Source: DASZQL01 sp964391865 (lineage in GTDB: Bacteria; Planctomycetota; Phycisphaerae; Phycisphaerales; UBA1924). From it: DNA of 64,000 bases. This document shows, one piece after another, positions 24,899 through 33,328 of this stretch (its first letter is position 1; each line of letters opens with the position of its first letter). The translations under genes and the position numbers were made by a program. Location of the stretch: contig CAYMNQ010000007.1 of NCBI GenBank assembly GCA_964391865.1, forward strand, positions 62,001 through 126,000, written 5' to 3'. The notes below the pieces were generated by a model. That model worked only from the letters and a program-made list of their open reading frames with translations. It was not told the DNA's origin and searched no databases.

Positions 24899-26698
24899 AT
24901 GCGCGGCCTCACTCACCGCTGGTCCATCCTCTCACCCCCCAGCACCGCCGCGCCCGCATCTCTCCTCACCCGCTTCCTCCACGCCCGCGGCTACACCAAC
25001 CAGTTCGACGCCGACCGCTTCGCCAAACCCAAACTCACCGACCTCCTCGCCCCCTCACTCCTGCCGGGCGTCGACCGCGCCGCCGAACGCATCCTCAGCG
25101 CACTCCGGAGCCGCGAGCGCATCGTCGTCTACGGCGACTACGACGCCGACGGCATCTGCGCCGCTTCCATCCTCTTCCACACGCTCCAACACCTCGCCGG
25201 GGTGACACCGATCACGAACCGGGTGCCACCAGTCGGCAGCTCTGGGCCGACTGGTGCCTCGCGCGACAAGGCCCCCCTCATCAGCACCTACATCCCCCAC
25301 CGCATCGACGAAGGCTACGGCCTCAACACCGAAGCCATCGAGTCACTCGCGCGCGATGGCGCCAACCTCATCATCACCGTCGATTGCGGCATCACCGCGC
25401 ACGAACCCGCCCGCATCGCGCGCGAGCGCCACGTCGACCTCATCATCACCGACCATCACAACCCCAGCGCCGAACACGCCGAACTTCCGAGCGCCTTCGC
25501 CATCGTCCACCCGCGCGCCGTCTCCGCCGACTACCCCTTCCACGATCTCTGCGGCGCGGGCGTCGCCTTCAAACTCGCGTGGCGACTCTTCACCATGCAC
25601 GAAGGCTCGGACAAAATCAGCGAGCCCTCCCGCGCTCTGCTGCTCGACCTCCTCGCGCTCACCGCCATCGGCACCGTCGCCGACGTCGTCCCCCTCGTCA
25701 GCGAGAACCGCATCATCGCCCGCTTCGGGCTGCGCCGCGTGAAGTCCACCGCGCTCACCGGCCTCTCCGCCCTCGTCTCAGCTTCGGGTCTGGCGGGCGA
25801 AGACATCACCTCCGAGCACGCCGGCTTCGCCCTCGCGCCGCGCCTCAACGCCTGCGGCAGGCTCGAACACGCGGGCGAAGCCGTCGAACTCCTCACCCGC
25901 GCCGACCCCGCCCGCGCCGCCGACATCGCGAAGAAACTCACCCGCCTCAACGAGCAGCGCCGCCGCACCGAGAAGCAGATTTTCGATCATGCGTGCCAAC
26001 TCGCCGAAGAACGCGGCATGACGCAAGACGACCACCGCGCCATCATCCTCGCGCACACTGACTGGCACCCCGGAGTTGTCGGCATCGTCTGCTCACGCCT
26101 CGTCGGCAAGTACCACCGCCCCGCCATCCTGCTCAACGAAACCGAGGGCCGGCTCCACGGCTCCGGACGCAGCATCGACGGCTTCAATCTCCACGCCGCC
26201 ATCGCATCCTGCTCACCGCTCCTCGAGAAATTCGGCGGGCACGACATGGCCGCCGGGCTTGCGCTCCCGCGCGAGAATCTCGACGCCTTCACCGAGCAGT
26301 TCACCCGCTACGCCAACACGCACCTCACGCCCGACCATCTCACGCCCGAACTCCGCATCGATTGCGAAGCCACCGCCAGCGAGCTCACGCCGCAGACCAT
26401 CGCCGAACTCCTCGACCTCGGCCCCTTCGGCCGCGGCAACCCCGCCCCGCGACTCCTCCTCACCAACCTCCCCATCGCGCGCGACGCCGAACCCTTCGGC
26501 AGCGGCGGCGACCACATGAGCCTCTTCATCCGCGACGGTGCGCGCGAACTCCGCCTCATCGCCTGGCGCTGGGGCAACCGCCGAGCACAGTTCCGCGCCG
26601 GCCAACGCGTCACCGCCGTCATCGAACCCAAGCTCAACATCTGGCAGGGCCGAACCCGCGTCGAACCGGAACTCCACGACGCCCACATCTCATCGTGA
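24899..26698 (+). CDS. recJ: Single-stranded-DNA-specific exonuclease RecJ
   Basis: 5'-to-3' single-strand exonuclease of recombination and mismatch repair. The 599-residue protein has the DHH motifs RIVVYGDYDADGICAASIL, LIITVDCGITAHEPAR and LIITDHHNPSAE, the DHHA1 region GRLHGSGRSIDGFNLHAAI with FGGHDMAAGLALPR, and a C-terminal OB-like domain. Active-site Asp and His residues are in place. Residues about 101-124 are a local insertion encoded by a palindromic element between LQHLAG and the conserved YIPHRIDEGYGLN. It does not disturb the metal-binding motifs, so activity is probably kept. The start ATG follows a polypyrimidine leader. Confidence 0.94.
   Translation: MRGLTHRWSILSPPSTAAPASLLTRFLHARGYTNQFDADRFAKPKLTDLLAPSLLPGVDRAAERILSALRSRERIVVYGDYDADGICAASILFHTLQHLAGVTPITNRVPPVGSSGPTGASRDKAPLISTYIPHRIDEGYGLNTEAIESLARDGANLIITVDCGITAHEPARIARERHVDLIITDHHNPSAEHAELPSAFAIVHPRAVSADYPFHDLCGAGVAFKLAWRLFTMHEGSDKISEPSRALLLDLLALTAIGTVADVVPLVSENRIIARFGLRRVKSTALTGLSALVSASGLAGEDITSEHAGFALAPRLNACGRLEHAGEAVELLTRADPARAADIAKKLTRLNEQRRRTEKQIFDHACQLAEERGMTQDDHRAIILAHTDWHPGVVGIVCSRLVGKYHRPAILLNETEGRLHGSGRSIDGFNLHAAIASCSPLLEKFGGHDMAAGLALPRENLDAFTEQFTRYANTHLTPDHLTPELRIDCEATASELTPQTIAELLDLGPFGRGNPAPRLLLTNLPIARDAEPFGSGGDHMSLFIRDGARELRLIAWRWGNRRAQFRAGQRVTAVIEPKLNIWQGRTRVEPELHDAHISS
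25222..25258 (+). repeat. Palindromic element (family D) inserted in frame in recJ
   Basis: CACCAGTCGGC (25227-25237), 8-nt loop, GCCGACTGGTG (25246-25256): a perfect 11-bp stem, flanked by GGTGCC on the left and CC on the right. It encodes part of the recJ segment VPPVGSSGPTGAS. It is the only copy of this exact arm in the window, but its GGTGCCAC start resembles the family B hairpins. Confidence 0.75.
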
Positions 26699-26739
26699 TC
26701 AACACGAAATCCCGCACGATGCACGCCTGAGCACGCTCT

Positions 26740-27000
26740 GATGCTCAGGGCAGTTCCGCCGTGCCCCCGACGGTGCTCTGACCGACCTCGGTGCCGAGGA
26801 TCAAGGCCGCCACAGAACCAGAACGTGAGCGTCTGATATCGCTCCATGCCGCGCATCGCCCGCGAAGCGGCCGCAATGCCTCCCCGGCCCGAAGGGCCGC
26901 CGGCCCGTTGCCGGGGGTCGAAGCGGCGCCGACGCGCAGACCCCCGGTCAACCTCACACAACCACATCGCACCCCGAAGGGGTGCCGGACTGTCCAGCAA
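26740..27000. repeat. Hairpin-rich intergenic element downstream of recJ
   Basis: The 446-bp gap after recJ contains several exact inverted repeats: GGCCC-gaa-GGGCC (26886-26898), CCGGGGGTC (26911-26919) with GACCCCCGG (26939-26947), and GCACCCC-gaa-GGGGTGC (26969-26985). The CCCGAAGGG-type loops and the overall layout resemble, from memory, repeated non-coding elements common in planctomycete genomes. Short ORFs through it read as repeat-encoded sequence. No gene is assigned. Confidence 0.55.
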
Positions 27001-27144
27001 GAAGCTTGACTAGAGAAGCGGATGCTCGAATGCGCTGGGTGCCTCAGGAAAAGTGCGCGCATGTGCCACCGGCGCGCGCAAAATCGTGAACCTACCCCAC
27101 GCCGCGCTTGACCCGCGCCAACCCCGGCGCATCATCCACTCACG

Positions 27145-27900
27145 ATGACCACTCCGGGGAACCACAGCACCAACGCGCCAACGCCAGGCTCCGAACCCCA
27201 TCTCTCTCAGGGGGAGGGCCGCCCCCAACCCCCTCTCCCTCTGGGAGAAGGCCGGGGAGAGGGACACCCTCGGCCCAGCCATTCGCACGCGCCCACCAAC
27301 GGCTCAACGCCCCCCGCGCCCCCAACCCTCCCAACTCCAGACACCAACTTCCCCGCCTTCATCGCGCTCCTCACCGCCTACCTCAACGCGCACGCCGACT
27401 CCTCACAGCTCAACGCCGAGCACGGCACCACCATCCGCCTCCTCGACCAGTGGCTCACCGACCCGGGCGTCATCGAAGCCCGCGAGCGCACCGCGCGCGT
27501 CGATCAGGCCCGCGCCCTCGACCTCGCGCGCACGCACACCTCCGAAGCCGTCGCCGCGCTCTGCACGATGATCCTCGACCCCTCAACCCCGCTCGAGCCC
27601 CGCCGCAAGGCCGCGAGCACGCTGCTCCGTTTCGTCACCCGCCGCGAAAAACGCACCCCGCGCGACGGCGACGACGAAACTCAACCCGCGCCGCGCCCAG
27701 TTCCCTCACCCTCCGGGGAAGGGCCGCCTCTGACTCCCTCTCCCTCAGGGAGAGGGCCGGGGAGAGGGGCTCCCCCGACTCCGCCGCCGCGCGCCGACGC
27801 GCCATCATCACACGACGAGTCTCACGCTCACTCTCCTTCTCAGGCAAGTAGAGCAAGCACACCATCAACCCAGTTCAACCCGAAGAATTCTCCCCCCACC
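27145..27900 (+). CDS. Hypothetical helical protein with eroded 3' end
   Basis: Residues about 65-175 (FPAFIALLTAYLNAHADSSQ, LLDQWLTDPGVIEARERTARV, LEPRRKAASTLLRFVTRREK) look like a real, mostly helical protein with balanced composition; I do not recognise the family. Both ends are made of family A repeat translation (PLPLGEGRGEG, PSPSGRGPGRG). After the second repeat no stop occurs: the frame stays open through the whole of the two antisense secretion genes to 31092, where its product is Arg/His-rich and clearly non-native. The natural stop was probably lost or shifted when the repeat inserted near 27705. The end given here is approximate; it may be a decaying gene. Confidence 0.4.
27203..27270 (+). 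repeat. Family A interspersed repeat, two adjacent partial units
   Basis: A CTCTCTCAGGGGGAGGGCCG unit is followed directly by CCCTCTCCCTCTGGGAGAAG and GCCGGGGAGAGGGACACC. Both units are in the plus orientation seen in the other copies. It encodes the Pro/Gly-rich N-terminal part of the hypothetical ORF. Confidence 0.7.
27705..27775 (+). repeat. Family A interspersed repeat, two adjacent partial units
   Basis: CCCTCACCCTCCGGGGAAGG is followed by CCCTCTCCCTCAGGGAGAGG and GCCGGGGAGAGGGGC. This is a second doublet of the same form as at 27203. It lies at the point where the hypothetical ORF ceases to look like protein. Confidence 0.7.
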
Positions 27901-29118
27901 TCACTTCGAAACCACGCTCGCCACCGTGAAAATCGGCAGCAAGAGCGCGATCGCGATCCCGCCGATCGTCGCGCCCATGAACAGGATCATCGCCGGCTCG
28001 ATCAGTTGCGTCGCCGTCTTCACCGACTCGTCAAGGTCCGCCTCCGCCGACACGGACACGCGGTCGAGCACCTCGCTGAGGCGCCCCGTGCGCTCCCCCG
28101 CCGCGATCATCTGCCCCACCGCTGGCGGCACGAGCTTCGACGCGCACACCACCTCCGCGATCGTCCGTCCCTGCGTCAGCGACTCCTCGACCTTCCGCCA
28201 CAAATCCGCCCACAGCACGTTCGGCACCAGCTCGCGCACCAGACGGACCGCTTCCAGCATGCTCACGCCCGAAGCCAGCAGCGTGCCCAGCGTGCGGCAG
28301 CCGCGCGCCAGATAGCACGCCGTGAACATCGGCCCGATGATCGGCGCCCGCAGCTTGAACGTATCGAACGCGCGCCGCCCAACGGGGTGCATCCGTGCCC
28401 CGACGAACGCCGCCGCCACCACGATCGCGCCGCCGATCAGGTACGCCCAGTTCAGCGTCACAAACTCGCCGATCCCCAACACGATCTCCGTCGGCTTGGG
28501 CAGCGCCGCCTTCCGCGACTGATAGATCTTCGCGAACCGCGGCAACACCCACGTCACCAGGAACATCGTCACCGTCAACGCCAGCGCGATCATCACCGCC
28601 GGGTAGGTGAGCGCGCCCTTGATCTGCCGCGCCGTGCGCCGTTCCTTCGTGAGGTACTCGCTGATCCGCGCCAGCATAAGACCCATCTTGCCCGACGCCT
28701 CGCTCGCGCGCATCAGCGTGCGCATCAGCACCGGGAACACCGTGGGGAACTCGCCGATCGCCGCCGAGAAACTCACGCCGTTTGTCACCCGCGCCGTGAT
28801 CGTCTCCACGATCGGCTTCATGCTCCCGCCGCGCGACTGCTCGACGAACGCGTGCAGCGCGTCCGGCAGGGGCACGCCCGTCTCCAGCATCACCGACATC
28901 TGCGAACTGAACGCGATCACGTCCTCGCGCTTCACGGTTTGCGCCGCGAACTTCAGCATCACCGCCTGCTTGTCGAGCGGCTCGCTCGTCTCGCGCAGCT
29001 CCAGCACCGTCAGCCGCTCGAGCTGGAGCTGGCGCATCGCCTCACGCGACGACCGCGCGTCGACCACGCCCGACTTCTCCTGCCCGTTCTCCAGCTTGGC
29101 CCGGTACGAGTAATTCAT
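27901..29118 (-). CDS. PilC/GspF-type inner-membrane platform protein
   Basis: Inner-membrane platform on which the assembly ATPase acts in type IV pilus or type II secretion machines. The 405-residue protein has the two-fold GspF domain: ITSRFTVCAANF is not part of it, but on the coding strand VKREDVIAFSSQMSVMLETGVPLPDAL and ARGCRTLGTLLASGVSMLEAV are the paired family motifs. Three membrane helices are visible (LTYPAVMIALALTVTMFLVTWVL, WAYLIGGAIVVAAAFVG, and a C-terminal PAMILFMGATIGGIAIALLLPIF). The N-terminal MNYSYRAKLENGQEKSGVVDA is typical. It is the last gene of the pilus cluster, 21 bp after the ATPase gene. Confidence 0.95.
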   Translation of the reverse strand: MNYSYRAKLENGQEKSGVVDARSSREAMRQLQLERLTVLELRETSEPLDKQAVMLKFAAQTVKREDVIAFSSQMSVMLETGVPLPDALHAFVEQSRGGSMKPIVETITARVTNGVSFSAAIGEFPTVFPVLMRTLMRASEASGKMGLMLARISEYLTKERRTARQIKGALTYPAVMIALALTVTMFLVTWVLPRFAKIYQSRKAALPKPTEIVLGIGEFVTLNWAYLIGGAIVVAAAFVGARMHPVGRRAFDTFKLRAPIIGPMFTACYLARGCRTLGTLLASGVSMLEAVRLVRELVPNVLWADLWRKVEESLTQGRTIAEVVCASKLVPPAVGQMIAAGERTGRLSEVLDRVSVSAEADLDESVKTATQLIEPAMILFMGATIGGIAIALLLPIFTVASVVSK

Positions 29119-29139
29119 GCGATGAGCCCGTGTCCCCGA

Positions 29140-30882
29140 TCACCCCGCGCTGGCGCGCAGCACTTCCTCCACGGTGGTCAGCCCCGCCGCCGCCTTCGAC
29201 AGCCCGTCGTCGCGCAGCGTCTTGATGCCCAGTTCCGCCGCCGACTTCCGCAGCACCTGCAGGCTCGCGTCCGCCGCGATCTGCTCGAGCATCGCGTCGG
29301 GAGGGATCAGCAACTCGAAGATCCCCAGCCGCCCCGCGTACCCGCTCCCGCGGCATCGCTTGCACCCCGGCCCGCGCTGCAGCTCGATGATGCACATCCC
29401 GCACGAGTCGAACATCCGCTTCGTGTGCTCGTCCGGCGCGTACGACTCGCGGCAGTGCGGGCACACCTTCCGCACCAGCCGCTGCGCCAGCACGCCGCGC
29501 AGCATCGCCGCCACCAGATACGACTCCACGCCCATGTTCACGAGACGAGTGACGGCGGAGATCGAGTCGTTCGTGTGCAGCGTCGAGAGGATCAGGTGCC
29601 CGGTCAGCGCCGCCTGCGTGGCGATGGTCGCGGTTTCAAGGTCGCGGATCTCGCCCACCATCAAGACGTCCGGGTCCTGCCGCAGCAGCGAACGCAGCGC
29701 GGTGGCGAACGTGAACCCCGCCTTCTCGTTCACCTGGAACTGGTTCACCTGCTGCAGCTGCGCCTCCACCGGGTTTTCGACCGTCGACACGTTGATGTCG
29801 TCGGACGCGATCTCGCTCAAGACGCTGTACAGCGTCGTCGATTTGCCCGAGCCGGTCGGCCCGGTGACGAGCACCATCCCGTTCGGCAGCTTGACCAGCC
29901 CGCGCCACTTCTCGATCATCTCGGGCTTCATGCCCATCTTCTCGAACGTGATGATCGAGTTCCGGTTGTCGATCACGCGGATCACGACCTTCTCGCCGAA
30001 CTTGCCGGGCATGGTCGAGATGCGCAGGTCGATCGGGCGCCCGTCGATGACCACGTGGATGTCGCCGTCCTGAGGCGCGCGCCGCTCGGCGATGTCCATC
30101 TTCCCCATGATCTTGATGCGCGACACCACCGCCGGGTGCATCTGGTACGGCGGCGTGAGCTTTGTCACCAGCCGCCCGTCCACCCGGTACCGCACACGGC
30201 ACGAGTGATCCATCGGCTCGATGTGGATGTCGCTCGCGCGGTCCTGGATGGCCTGGTACATCACATAGTTCACCAGCTTCACCACGGGCGACTGTCCCGA
30301 CATCTCCTCGATGTCGCCGATGTCGAGCGCCTGCGCCTCGGAGAGGTTGAACTCCTTGATGTCGACGTCGTCGTAGATCTCGTCGATGACGAACACGTTG
30401 GCGGAGGGCAGATACGCCTGCAGCGTCGCGCGGATGTCCGCGGCAGTCGCCGCCACAAGCTGCACCTTCGCGCCGCTCAGCCGCTGGATCTCCTCGATCA
30501 TGTAGAGGTTCGCGGGCTCCGACACCGCGACCGTCAGCGTCTTGTCCACCTTGAACAGCGGGAGAACGCAGTGCGCATCCACGAAATCCCGCGGCAGCGA
30601 GTCGATCACCCGCGGGTCCGCCAGCCGCGGCGAGACGCGCGCGAACGGCACACCGTACGACTGCGCCAGGCATTCCATCACCACCGCTTCGCTGACAAAC
30701 CCAAGCTCGACCAGCACCTCGCCCAGAAGCTTGTGGTGACCGCTGGACTTCTGTTCGTCGAGCGCCTGCTGCAGCTGCTCGGGCGTGATGCGCCCGGTCG
30801 CGAGCAGGCGTTCGCCGAGCTGCCCGCGCGGCGCGCGCTTGCCCGCGGTCGTCTGCAGTGTGGTGGCGGCGGGGTCGCTCAT
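29140..30882 (-). CDS. PilB/GspE-type assembly ATPase with MshEN domain
   Basis: Cytoplasmic hexameric ATPase that drives pseudopilus or pilus extension. 580 residues from ATG 30882, which has GGAG about 9 nt upstream and overlaps the preceding STAS gene by 4 bp. The N-terminal MshEN region has two copies of the c-di-GMP-binding pattern: LGERLLATGRITPEQLQQAL and LLGEVLVELGFVSEAVVMEC. The core has Walker A GPTGSGKSTTLYSVL, Walker B DVLMVGEIRDLETA, and the tetracysteine zinc motif CPHC...GCKRCRGSGYAGR, with an extra CGMC in between. Both the ligand-binding and catalytic residues appear intact, so c-di-GMP control is plausible. Confidence 0.95.
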   Translation of the reverse strand: MSDPAATTLQTTAGKRAPRGQLGERLLATGRITPEQLQQALDEQKSSGHHKLLGEVLVELGFVSEAVVMECLAQSYGVPFARVSPRLADPRVIDSLPRDFVDAHCVLPLFKVDKTLTVAVSEPANLYMIEEIQRLSGAKVQLVAATAADIRATLQAYLPSANVFVIDEIYDDVDIKEFNLSEAQALDIGDIEEMSGQSPVVKLVNYVMYQAIQDRASDIHIEPMDHSCRVRYRVDGRLVTKLTPPYQMHPAVVSRIKIMGKMDIAERRAPQDGDIHVVIDGRPIDLRISTMPGKFGEKVVIRVIDNRNSIITFEKMGMKPEMIEKWRGLVKLPNGMVLVTGPTGSGKSTTLYSVLSEIASDDINVSTVENPVEAQLQQVNQFQVNEKAGFTFATALRSLLRQDPDVLMVGEIRDLETATIATQAALTGHLILSTLHTNDSISAVTRLVNMGVESYLVAAMLRGVLAQRLVRKVCPHCRESYAPDEHTKRMFDSCGMCIIELQRGPGCKRCRGSGYAGRLGIFELLIPPDAMLEQIAADASLQVLRKSAAELGIKTLRDDGLSKAAAGLTTVEEVLRASAG

Positions 30883-31211
30883 CGCAGGCTCCTCACCGCG
30901 GCTTCCACGCTGGGGTGCGACTCGAACGCGGGCGCCAACCGCGTGAGTTCGAGAATCTTCAGAATGGTCGCGTCGGGCGACACGAGCCGGAGCTGCCCGC
31001 CCTTGGTCCCCAGCGACTCCTGCAGCCGCAGCCAAGCCTCGAGCGCCGCCGAGTCGACGAACTCCAACTCCTCGCACTGGAGGATCACATGACGCACGGC
31101 ACCCGCGCGATCCTCAACGGCCCGGCGGAACTGATCCGCGTCCTCCGTAGTGAACTCCCCAGAAAGCGTCACCACGCGCACATGCTCGTAGTCCTGAAAA
31201 CTGGATTTCAC
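30879..31211 (-). CDS. STAS-domain protein (anti-sigma-factor-antagonist type)
   Basis: A 110-residue single-domain STAS protein. VRVVTLSGEFTTEDADQFRRAVEDR and ILQCEELEFVDSAALEAWLRLQESLG give the beta-alpha fold, with Ser in VDSAAL at the position phosphorylated in SpoIIAA-like proteins. Such proteins act in partner-switching with a kinase and a phosphatase; no RsbW-type kinase is next to it. It overlaps the HD-GYP gene upstream and the ATPase gene downstream by 4 bp each, so it is translationally coupled and likely acts in the same pathway. Its target is unknown. Confidence 0.9.
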   Translation of the reverse strand: MKSSFQDYEHVRVVTLSGEFTTEDADQFRRAVEDRAGAVRHVILQCEELEFVDSAALEAWLRLQESLGTKGGQLRLVSPDATILKILELTRLAPAFESHPSVEAAVRSLR

Positions 31212-32902
31212 GCGGTCCCCCCTGCGCCCCCGGGCGCGGCGCTCGGCGAGGACAGTCCGGCGATAGACCTGCGGCGGGTGCGCAGCCCGCCCTGGAGGCT
31301 GCCCTCGTGATGCTGCTGCACCAGTTCGTCATATCGATACAGATCGATGCACAGAAACCGCTCGGCGAGCGCCGGGTCGAACTGCGTGCCCGCGTTGCGC
31401 CGGATCTCATCGAGCACCTTGGCGCGCGGGAGCGCGCCGCGGTACGTGCGGTTCGAGCTCATCGCGTCGAACGAGTCCACCAGACCGATGATCCGGGCCA
31501 TCATCGGGATCGCCTCGCCGCCGAGCCTGTGCGGGTAGCCGCGCCCGTCGTAGCGCTCGTGGTGGTGAAGCACGCCGGGCAGCACGTCGCTGAGCAGCGG
31601 GATGTCCTTGAGAATGTCGTAGCCGATCTCCGGGTGCAGCTTGATGAGCCCGAACTCCTCGTCCGTAAGCTTGCCCGCCTTGCACAGCACCGCCTCGGGC
31701 ACGCCGATCTTGCCGATGTCGTGGACCAGCCCCGCGATGCGGATGCGCTCGACCTCTTCTTCGTTCAGGCCGCACGATCCGGCGAGCAGCGCGGCGAGGT
31801 GCGAAACGCGCTCCGAATGACCGCAGGTGTACGGGTCCTTCGCGTCGATGGACGCGGTGAGCGCCTCGACCACGCCCAGGAACAGGATCTGCTGATCGTC
31901 GTAGAGGAAGGCGTTGTCGAGCAGCGTGCCGATGTAGCCGGCGGCGGCTTCCATCAGCTTGATGTCGACATTGCTGATGCACGGGTCGGAGCCGTGCTTC
32001 CCGCCGGCGAACAGACCGCCGATCACCGCGCCGTTGCGGACGATGGGCTGGACGAGCACCTGCCCCGCGCTGGACGCGATCGAAACCAGCCGCTCGCCCT
32101 GCAGGACTTCGTACTTCTGGTCGGTCAGCGACTCGACAATCAGGCCGGCTTCGGCGCGGAGCGCCGCCTCGACGCACGGCAGATCGCCGCTGACGATGAG
32201 CTTGCCCGTCATCGCGCGGCAGAAGCGCGGGTCGTCGAGGAACTTCGCACCGATCCAGCGGAAGTTCATCGTCTCGTGCAGCTCGGCGCACGCCGTGCGG
32301 ACAAACTGCTCGGGGTGGACGAGTTGGTTCATCGACTTGCCGAGCTTGTAAAGCAGCGCGATCTCTTCGTACAACTCGGTGAGCTGCTGCCCGGAGGACG
32401 ACGCGGCGGCATCGCTGCGCGCGGTGTTGAGCAGATCTTCCGACGCGAATCCGAGAAGCGCGGCAACGATGCGCACGCTGCCGGGGCTGTGCATGGCGAG
32501 TGCGGCCACAGCGCTGCCCGCCGCAAGACGGTCGAGTTGCGCCGACTGGCACGCCGCCGCGAACTCCTCGGTCTCCATCGCACGCGGCTCGAACAACACC
32601 CCGGCGATGGCACCCACACGACGGCGACGCGAGGTCTCTTCGATCGCAATCATCCAGCAGCCAGGGAACAGTTCGGCAGGGGCCATAGCGCCACCGGTCG
32701 CGCCCTCCGAAACACGGCGCGAAGCGAGCGAGGACAGGTACGGCGAACGCATCAGCCGCGCCACGATGCCCGATCCGCCCGGCGAATCGAGCAGCCGCCC
32801 CTCGGCGCCGAATCGCCACGTCGGCAGGCCCACCGCCTCGCAGCGCGCGCGCAGCTGCTGGTGCGACGGGGAGATCGCGGGTTGGGTTGCCTGGGCGTTC
32901 AC
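31208..32902 (-). CDS. HD-GYP domain phosphodiesterase with GAF-like sensor region
   Basis: Predicted c-di-GMP phosphodiesterase, 564 residues. The N-terminal about 150 residues are unrecognised; about 170-340 is a GAF-like domain; about 345-520 is a complete HD-GYP: SERVSHLAALLAG, the HD pair in AGLVHDIGKIGVPEAVL, KLHPEIGYDIL, HHHERYDGRGYPHRLGG (GYP present) and IIGLVDSFDAMSSNRTYR. All canonical metal ligands are present, so activity is expected. The GTG start overlaps the response-regulator stop (GTGA), so they are coupled. It sits between a response regulator and the STAS/MshEN-ATPase genes, which suggests local control of pilus ATPase activity. The C-terminal 40 residues are low complexity. 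Confidence 0.93.
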   Translation of the reverse strand: MNAQATQPAISPSHQQLRARCEAVGLPTWRFGAEGRLLDSPGGSGIVARLMRSPYLSSLASRRVSEGATGGAMAPAELFPGCWMIAIEETSRRRRVGAIAGVLFEPRAMETEEFAAACQSAQLDRLAAGSAVAALAMHSPGSVRIVAALLGFASEDLLNTARSDAAASSSGQQLTELYEEIALLYKLGKSMNQLVHPEQFVRTACAELHETMNFRWIGAKFLDDPRFCRAMTGKLIVSGDLPCVEAALRAEAGLIVESLTDQKYEVLQGERLVSIASSAGQVLVQPIVRNGAVIGGLFAGGKHGSDPCISNVDIKLMEAAAGYIGTLLDNAFLYDDQQILFLGVVEALTASIDAKDPYTCGHSERVSHLAALLAGSCGLNEEEVERIRIAGLVHDIGKIGVPEAVLCKAGKLTDEEFGLIKLHPEIGYDILKDIPLLSDVLPGVLHHHERYDGRGYPHRLGGEAIPMMARIIGLVDSFDAMSSNRTYRGALPRAKVLDEIRRNAGTQFDPALAERFLCIDLYRYDELVQQHHEGSLQGGLRTRRRSIAGLSSPSAAPGGAGGTA

Positions 32903-33309
32903 GCGGCCTTAGCGTCTCCTTCAGAGTCGGTCGCGCCATCGGCGATGCCGAGCTGCGCATTCACGAGCTTCAGCAGGTCGCGCGGGCTGAACGGCTTGCT
33001 GATTACTTTCTTGATGTTGGTCTTCGCGAGGTCCGACGGCGCGAGCGAGTACCCGCGTGCGGTCAGCATGAGCGCCGGAATCTCGGCCGTCGCGGGGTTC
33101 TGGCGCAGACGCTCGCACAGCTCCAGCCCGGTGAGATACGGCATCTGCAGGTCGGTGATGATCAGCGCGGGCAGTTCCTGGCATGCGAGTTCGAACGCTT
33201 CCTCACCATCGCCGGCGGTGATGATCTCGAAGCCCGCGTTGCGCAGCTTGAGCGTCACCACCTGGGTGATGTGGATTTCATCGTCGGCGACAAGGATTCT
33301 CACGGGCAT
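32899..33309 (-). CDS. Single-domain response regulator
   Basis: A 136-residue CheY-like receiver without an output domain. MPVRILVADDEIHITQVVTLK carries the acidic pair (Asp9, Asp10); the phosphoacceptor is Asp53 in IITDLQMPYLTG; Thr83 (MLTARG) and Lys105 (KPFS) complete the set. The start is ATG 33309; a longer in-frame extension upstream lies within the kinase gene and is not protein-like. It follows the histidine kinase by 19 bp and overlaps the HD-GYP gene, making a kinase-receiver-phosphodiesterase chain. Confidence 0.95.
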   Translation of the reverse strand: MPVRILVADDEIHITQVVTLKLRNAGFEIITAGDGEEAFELACQELPALIITDLQMPYLTGLELCERLRQNPATAEIPALMLTARGYSLAPSDLAKTNIKKVISKPFSPRDLLKLVNAQLGIADGATDSEGDAKAA

Positions 33310-33328
33310 CGCGGTGCTCCTTGGTCCG

